Below, piece by piece: positions 18,759 through 23,343 of a DNA stretch of 23,343 nt (positions within the stretch are counted from its first letter, which is position 1; each line of letters opens with the position of its first letter). The notes under the pieces were generated by a model that made no database searches, was not told the origin of the DNA, and worked only from the letters and a program-made list of their open reading frames with translations. The translations under genes and the position numbers were made by a program. The DNA lies in contig WELB01000063.1 of the NCBI GenBank assembly GCA_009602725.1, forward strand, positions 654,485 through 677,827, read 5' to 3'. The stretch comes from Spirogloea muscicola. Its lineage: Eukaryota > Streptophyta > Zygnematophyceae > Spirogloeales > Spirogloeaceae.

Positions 18759-18834
18759 GAGTGGCCAAGTACACTGGCAAGCACATTGACAGATGTACAT
18801 CCTGCTGCTAAGCTGATCCGCTCAGTAACCACGA
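18759..18834 (-). repeat. Upstream-type dispersed repeat, copy 3 (diverged)
   Basis: The minus strand reads CGTGGTTACTGAGCGG and then TGTGCTTGCCAGTGTACTTGGCCA, matching copies 1 and 2. The middle third is poorly conserved. It lies between module B and the following 36-bp motif, facing left. Confidence 0.6.
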
Positions 18835-18957
18835 GTCAGCACAGAGAAATCGCTGACTGATGCCCAAATACCGGACGGCAATTTGACAAGCTCTTGTGCC
18901 ACCAGCTAAGGCTCGACGAGCTTTCCGGTGCAAAGCATGAGCCTGAGCTCTTTGCAG

Positions 18958-18993
18958 ACCTTGTCCATTCTTTCGGGCTGGCCTCTCACAGCC
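18958..18993 (+). repeat. Conserved ~36-bp motif after module B
   Basis: Second occurrence of the ACCTTGT ... GGGCTGGCCTCTCACAGCC motif (see 18317-18352), with two or three differences from the first. Confidence 0.8.
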
Positions 18994-19096
18994 ACCAGTT
19001 ATTTGGAAGCGCTGTTTCTGCAGACAGTTTGACAGACGACGTCTGTCATACGCTAAAATGACAAGTAGGCTGCCTGCATCCCAACTGGCAGAAGAA

Positions 19097-19190
19097 GAAG
19101 GCGCGCGGTGCGCATGAAACTGAAAGGGAGGCCAATTCTGGCCTTACAAATGTCCTGTTAACTGGGCACTGAGCTGGCTAAGGGGGGCAC
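19097..19190 (+). repeat. Dispersed ~94-bp repeat, second copy
   Basis: Same orientation and about 93% identical by eye to 9551-9643 in DENR intron 4. This copy contains a perfect small palindrome, AGGCCA-ATTC-TGGCCT (19129-19144), disrupted by one change in the other copy. It is embedded in the repeat-rich zone between modules B and D. Confidence 0.85.
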
Positions 19191-19276
19191 TAATATCCCC
19201 GAGTGAGCACATGCATATCTGACAAGCTATACTGAGGAGCCAAACCACCACCACGGAAGTCATTAGCCTGGGCTCA

Positions 19277-19351
19277 TGCACGACCAGCACGCTGGTGTAT
19301 CACAGAGTGCCTGGGAGCGCTGTAGACTCGATGATAGCCGCATTCTATAGC
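19277..19351 (-). pseudogene. Repeated coding module, copy D (inverted, frameshifted)
   Basis: On the minus strand YRMRLSSSLQRSQAL matches YRMRLSVSLQRSMAHAL of copy C. After that point the similarity continues only in another frame (a Gln-Arg-Ala-Gly-Arg-Ala stretch), so the copy carries a frameshift. It faces copy C, so C and D form a diverged inverted pair. Confidence 0.5.
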
Positions 19352-19603
19352 ATGCAAGGATGGCTTGGCGGACGCTAGAATGCCCTAATTTACCCGCCCG
19401 ACTACGTCGGCGGGCATCGACCTGTAGTGCCAGGCGATGGAGGAGGGAAGACCACTTCGTTGCGTAGCCGCTGTATATGTCCATGGCGCATGGGAAGAAG
19501 TGGTCGCCCCCGGTGGTGGTCATCCAGGCTTGCACGGCGCGCTGTGTCCCGCAGGCGCGGTGAGCCGGCTGACTTCAACGCCGCTGGCTCGTGGGCTCAG
19601 GTG

Positions 19604-19762
19604 TATCGTATGCGCTTGTCCGTCTCCCTCCAGCGGTCCATGGCCCACGCCTTGCATCTGCGTGCTGGCCGTGCTCTCGCTGCGGCCTCCGGCTTTCGTC
19701 AGGGGGATAGTTTACCGGCAGCTAGTCTGTCGGATGTGAGGCTCCTCACTCGTAACTACTAA
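19604..19762 (+). pseudogene. Repeated coding module, copy C (best preserved)
   Basis: This frame reads YRMRLSVSLQRSMAHALHLR, then AGRALAAASGF, DSLPAA, DVRLLTRNY and a TAA stop at 19760-19762. It is open upstream to about 19427, but similarity to the other copies starts only near 19604. Whether it is part of an expressed gene cannot be told; no upstream exon is recognisable. The 36-bp motif follows 80 bp downstream and the ~100-bp dispersed repeat 213 bp downstream. Confidence 0.5.
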
Positions 19763-19841
19763 GTGGTCCATCCTCCCCCGTTCTGCCATAGCCTCTTCAG
19801 GCCCCGCAGTCGCTGCTTAGCTCGTAGTTTGGCCCCTTCGA

Positions 19842-19878
19842 ACCTTGTCAATTCTTTTCGGGCTGGCTTCTCACAGCC
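19842..19878 (+). repeat. Conserved ~36-bp motif after module C
   Basis: Third occurrence of the ACCTTGT ... GGGCTGGCTTCTCACAGCC motif, with one extra T in the central run. Confidence 0.8.
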
Positions 19879-19974
19879 CTTGCCCCCATTGGGAGAGCCA
19901 CTTCTTCTCATGAAGGCAGAGCAGCTCGCTGCTGCTCTCGGCCCGGCCCCCCCCGGACCCGTGGTTTTTGACCC

Positions 19975-20076
19975 GTGATTACTGAGCGGGTCAATCTGCT
20001 GTAGGTCTCATGTAGGTCTTCGTATGTGCTTGCCTTTGTACTTGGCCATTTGGCCTTCACTCGTTTCAGATACACA
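19975..20076 (+). repeat. Upstream-type dispersed repeat, copy 2
   Basis: Inverted relative to copy 1 (7752-7851). It ends 50 bp before the dehalogenase ATG at 20126. Its internal ATG at 20024 is in frame with that ATG with no stop between, so a transcript starting within or before the repeat could encode a 34-residue N-terminal extension starting MCLPLYLAIWP. Confidence 0.8.
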
Positions 20077-20125
20077 AACTTCTTCCCCCGGAGCCGTCGC
20101 CTCTATCCCTCCTCCGGAGGCCGCC

Positions 20126-21332
20126 ATGGCGGCGCCGCGGGTGCTGGCGTTCGACGTCAACGAGACGCTCCTGGACCTCTCCGCGCTGGACGCCCGCTTT
20201 TCGCACGCTCTCGGCGGCAGCGGCGGCGGCGGCAGCGCAGGCGAGCCGCCGGTCGCGCTGCGCCGCGCGTGGTTCAGCCAGCTGGTAGAGCTGGCGCTGG
20301 CGTCCACGGTGACGGGCCAGTACCGCAGCTACGGCGAGCTCGGCGGCGCGGCGCTGGACATGGTGGCCGCGTCGCGCGGCGCGCAGCGAGGCGCCGGGGA
20401 GAGGTCGATGGTCGTCGAGGAGGGCATGGTGCAGCTGCCGGCATACCCGGAGGTGCGGGACAGCCTTCGGGAGCTCAAGGTGAGCCACGGCGACACAGTT
20501 GGCCAGTCATGGCGGTTGCTTCAATGACGGAGCCGCTGGCACTGATGCTGCTCGCTCGGTGCGCCCGCGGGGGTCGCCAGAGCAGGATGCTGGCTTCACG
20601 CTGGTGGCCCTCACCAACGGTGCCATGACCACCGTTACTGCGCAGCTGCGCTACGCCGGTTAGATGGGTCCCCTTGCTCTTGGACTGCCTCCTGTGCTTA
20701 CGAAGGCGCCGCGCTCCTGCGGCAGACTGGCTGCTGTGTGCACTACTGTGCTTGTTGCAGAGAAGGGCGAGCTGGGCAACCCCCCACCTGGGTAGCTCGT
20801 CGCGCTAAATAGCGGCTGTTCTTGGCGCAGGTCTGGACGACTGCTTCGTTGAGGTGTTCTCGGCAGACGATGTCCAGCGCTTGAAGCCGGCACCTGAGCC
20901 CTACCACGTGAGCATTTCCACTACTCTTGATCCTTCAAAAACTAGTGTGGCCCCTGTGATCATCATGATGGTGTCCTCATCGTCAATGGAGATGACAGGA
21001 GGTGCATGACTTACAGGTGCTTCTAAGCCGCATCATGTATAGACCAGTACGCATGCTGGAAGCCCCGACAAGCCCCGAGGTCATCACTGAAAGGACTATG
21101 ACTCAGTCAGGAAGATGCATCACTGCAGATGGTGGTCGAGAAACTGGGAGTGCAGCCAAGCGATGTGTGGATGGTGGCGGCACACGCTTGGGACCTCATG
21201 GGGGCGCAGGCAGCAGGCCTGCACACGGTGTTTATTGCCAGGCCCGGGAAGGTTCTGAGCCCACTGATGCGCGTGGATTGTCAGGGCTCCAACATGGTGG
21301 ATATTGCCCGACAGCTGGTGAGCAGCCAGTAG
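20126..21332 (+). CDS. Type II haloacid dehalogenase-like hydrolase (HAD superfamily)
   Basis: Predicted HAD-family hydrolase of the L-2-haloacid dehalogenase type. Four phase-consistent exons, 20126-20479, 20586-20658, 20831-20907 and 21129-21332, give 235 aa, normal for the family. Motif I is AFDVNETLLDL with nucleophile D10. The residue two positions later is Asn, not the Asp of HAD phosphatases, which favours dehalogenase-type chemistry. Motif II is LTNG (T128), motif III RLKPAPEPY (K161), motif IV VAAHAWDLMGAQAAG (D190). So all catalytic motifs are present. The substrate is unknown. The ATG at 20126 has a GCC/G context; an in-frame ATG at 20024 inside a repeat would add 34 residues. Exon 1 is much more GC-rich than exon 4. 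A TGTAA poly(A) signal lies 70 nt after the stop. Confidence 0.9.
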
Positions 21333-21401
21333 TGCAACGACGATGTGCCCTGCCAAAGGCAACAGGTCATAGCTTTCCACGGCGCTCCCATATTCTATTC
21401 G

Positions 21402-21406
21402 TGTAA
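21402..21406 (+). terminator. TGTAA poly(A) signal of the dehalogenase gene
   Basis: TGTAA, the usual chlorophyte polyadenylation signal, lies 70 nt after the stop codon at 21332. The position is typical, but the motif is short. Confidence 0.5.
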
Positions 21407-21457
21407 CTAGATCTGCAAGGACATACACCTCCTCTATCTCCTATTGTTTCATAGCAC

Positions 21458-22601
21458 ATGGCTACGAGGGTCAAATTTGCAGCTTCTCATCTTCTCATTA
21501 ATGGCTGGGGAGAACCCCCAAGCATAAACATGCATTGCAAGCTGGGCAGCACTTGTATGAGGACAAGGATGCCAAGAAGACATCAGGAGGCAGCTCTGAA
21601 CAGGTCAAGGGAAGAGGGAGTAGCTGTCCTCTGTGAAAATCTTCCTGCACGATAAGTTGTTCTGGTGATAAGGCAAGTTCTGTGTAGGGTATCAGGATGT
21701 TGGCCAGCGAACAGGCTCAACGAACTATGGGGTGGGTAGTCATGCAAACAGTGATGGAATGACGTAGACTCATCAAGGCCCAGATGGTACCCGGTGGTGA
21801 AGACTCAATTCTGTAATGCTATGATCATGCTCAGTGGTCTTTATCAGCCAATGGCAGGCAGTTTGTGTTGGATAGAACAGTATGAGGCAAGCCGCCCATA
21901 AGTGTGGCGAGATTGATTGCACTGTGTCGCTGCAGGTAATTGGGTTGCCGTCAGTGGAATATGGCATGCACCTCAGTCACTTCAACAATGTTGAATGAGA
22001 TATGCCCTATGCTTGTACCAAAGGAGCAGTCCTCTCAATCTCAAATGTGAGCATTTGACCACAAAGTTTGCAAGCATAGCTCTCTGGAAGAGATTGGCGC
22101 CCATTGCTGACGAATCAACATGGATGACAAGTCTGCTCCTGGTTCACTGTCTAAGATTCGACTACAATATCGTGACAACCAGCCCACACAAAGCTTGTAG
22201 AGAGTACAGGCTGCCTTACTAGCCCAACGAAGGCCTGTATACATTCCCCCGTCACCTTGGCTGGAGCATAGTCAAAGCAACCTCCTCAGAATGAACTGTG
22301 ATGCAGCAACTGTCCCTAACTGGTGGGTACGTCCCATGTAGATTGCAAGCCCAAGATGCACCATTGTCCTGCTCACCACTGCAGGGCTTCCCTCTTGCAT
22401 TCAGAGATTCGGAAGTTCAGACGTGGCGCATCAGAGCAGTGCTATCTGCACACCACGACCTTCATATGATGCAGTCAGGTTTGAAAGCATACGCTCCGGA
22501 CAGTGGCTCACCTTGCGGAGAGGGCTGGCCAGGCATTTGATGGCGTGGCTAAACGAGAAGCACAGTTGCTCCTGGTTGGGAGGTCAGATTTGTTCGGGTG
22601 A
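21458..22601 (+). CDS. Unresolved multi-exon candidate gene, function unknown
   Basis: Several short segments look coding and have plausible splice borders, but I could not join them all. Start candidates: an ATG at 21458 in good context (exon 21458-21469, then 21550-21603 reading HLYEDKDAKKTSGGSSEQ, then 21696-21731 reading DVGQRTGSTNYG, all phase 0), and an ATG at 22120 (MDDKSAPGSLSKIRLQYRDN, exon to 22196). The latter joins in phase to 22385 onward, giving LASLLHSEIRKFRRGASE. A final segment, 22488-22601, reads HTLRTVAHLAERAGQAFDGV, continues QLLLVGRSDLFG and ends in TGA. It may be one gene or two. The residues suggest a small hydrophilic, helical protein, and no family is recognised. It converges on the zinc-finger gene about 150 bp downstream. 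Confidence 0.35.
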
Positions 22602-22671
22602 TTTAAGAAACGTCAAAACTCTTGAGATTAATCAGTTTGATCATTCGTCGAAATGAGAAGCTAGTGAGTGA

Positions 22672-22676
22672 TTACA
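22672..22676 (-). terminator. TGTAA poly(A) signal of the zinc-finger gene
   Basis: The minus strand reads TGTAA 77 nt after the stop codon of the DNL zinc-finger gene, at a typical distance for green algae. Confidence 0.5.
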
Positions 22677-22752
22677 CTGCCCAGATAAAGGGCAGCGAGT
22701 CTCTTGAGGGGGTCAGCCCCTCGGCAGGCCGATGGGAGTATACCAGCCCTTG

Positions 22753-23343
22753 TTAGGATGGTGGGCGCGGCTTATCCGGCTTGGACCACCCCGCGAGGTC
22801 CTCAGCGGTGAGCTCGTACGTGTCGCTGCCGCCGCGCCGGACGCGCTCGTCGCCGGCCAGGAACGTCTCGACGCTGCCGGGCTCGCCGAACCACCCGAGC
22901 CGATCGGCGATGAGGTGCACGCTGCCGCAGCCAGGGCAGCGGACGAGCACGACGCCGCGGTCGTACGCCTGCCGGCTCACCGCCTTGGCCGACCGTGTGC
23001 CGCAGGCCTTGCAGGTGTACACGAGCGCCAGGTCGCGGCGGCCCGAGGCGCCCCGCGCCTTGGCGGCGGCGTCGGCCACTTCCGGTGTGGCAGCGGACGG
23101 ATCGGCGCGGAGCTCGCCGCCGCTGCGGCCGCCGCCGGCGCTGGCATCGCCACTGCCGCTGGCGTCGTCGCCGCTACCGGCTGCCTCAGCGACGTCAGGG
23201 CGCCATGATTCCACGCCATTCTGGTCGCCAGCTGCTGCCGTGGGGCCGGCGGACGCGGCCAGCTGCCGGCCACTGGCCACCACAGCCGCTGGCCTGCAGC
23301 AGCCGCCCACGGCCCCGAGGCGGACGCCGCCGCCGCACCCGGG
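22753..23343 (-). CDS. DNL-type zinc finger protein (Zim17/HEP-like), 5' part beyond window
   Basis: Organellar co-chaperone family that keeps mitochondrial or plastid Hsp70 soluble and active. The C-terminal domain is clear: YTCKACGTRSAKAVSRQAY, then VLVRCPGC and HLIADRLGWFGEPGSVETFL. Two CxxC pairs bind one zinc. The signature usually written D-N-L reads D-R-L here, while HLIAD and GWF are kept. The stop is TAA at 22755-22753. Upstream of the domain are about 110 codons rich in Ala, Gly and Ser with few acidic residues at first, compatible with a transit peptide and linker, but the frame stays open to the window edge with no ATG, so the true start lies outside. Plastid or mitochondrial location cannot be decided. 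The whole coding stretch is GC-rich and intronless in the window. Confidence 0.88.
   Translation of the reverse strand, partial: PGCGGGVRLGAVGGCCRPAAVVASGRQLAASAGPTAAAGDQNGVESWRPDVAEAAGSGDDASGSGDASAGGGRSGGELRADPSAATPEVADAAAKARGASGRRDLALVYTCKACGTRSAKAVSRQAYDRGVVLVRCPGCGSVHLIADRLGWFGEPGSVETFLAGDERVRRGGSDTYELTAEDLAGWSKPDKPRPPS

Overview
The window looks like nuclear DNA of a green alga (chlorophyte, probably trebouxiophyte-like; the species cannot be named from this alone). The reasons are dense spliceosomal introns in every recognisable gene, very GC-rich first exons full of GCC/GCG triplets, plant-type versions of conserved eukaryotic proteins, ATG starts in a good Kozak context, and TGTAA-type poly(A) signals 70-77 nt after two stop codons. 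There is no operon structure, no CRISPR array, no rRNA and no convincing tRNA.

Layout from left to right: (1) the first codons of a leftward gene cut by the window edge, head-to-head with (2) a rightward ATRIP/SUV2-like gene of about 20 exons (323-6145); (3) a leftward two-exon gene of unknown function with poly-Ala/poly-Gly tracts (6693-7610), whose 3' end converges on ATRIP; (4) the translation factor DENR (8235-10701, eight exons, about 200 aa), divergent from gene 3; (5) an 880-bp spacer with two perfect hairpins and an exact 39-bp tandem duplication; (6) a BRE1/HUB-type histone H2B ubiquitin ligase (11584-17631, 19 exons, about 896 aa, C-terminal C3HC4 RING); (7) a repeat-rich zone (about 18.1-20.1 kb) with four decayed copies of one short coding module plus two other repeat types; (8) a type II haloacid-dehalogenase-like hydrolase (20126-21332, four exons, 235 aa); (9) a poorly resolved rightward candidate gene (about 21458-22601); (10) a leftward DNL-type zinc-finger (Zim17/HEP-like) gene that runs off the right edge.

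I rebuilt exons by hand by requiring GT/GC-AG borders and matching codon phase. For DENR, BRE1 and the dehalogenase every junction is phase-consistent. For ATRIP all are consistent, but two junctions are weak (2099/2164 and 5198/5218).

The genes do not form one pathway. ATRIP (replication-stress checkpoint) and BRE1 (H2B monoubiquitination) both act on chromatin, but nothing in the sequence links them. The least explained material is the repeat system: a ~100-bp element lying directly upstream of two unrelated genes and again inside the repeat zone; a ~94-bp element shared by DENR intron 4 and the repeat zone; and the repeated module ending in a Leu-Leu-Thr peptide and stop codon, followed by a conserved ~36-bp motif.
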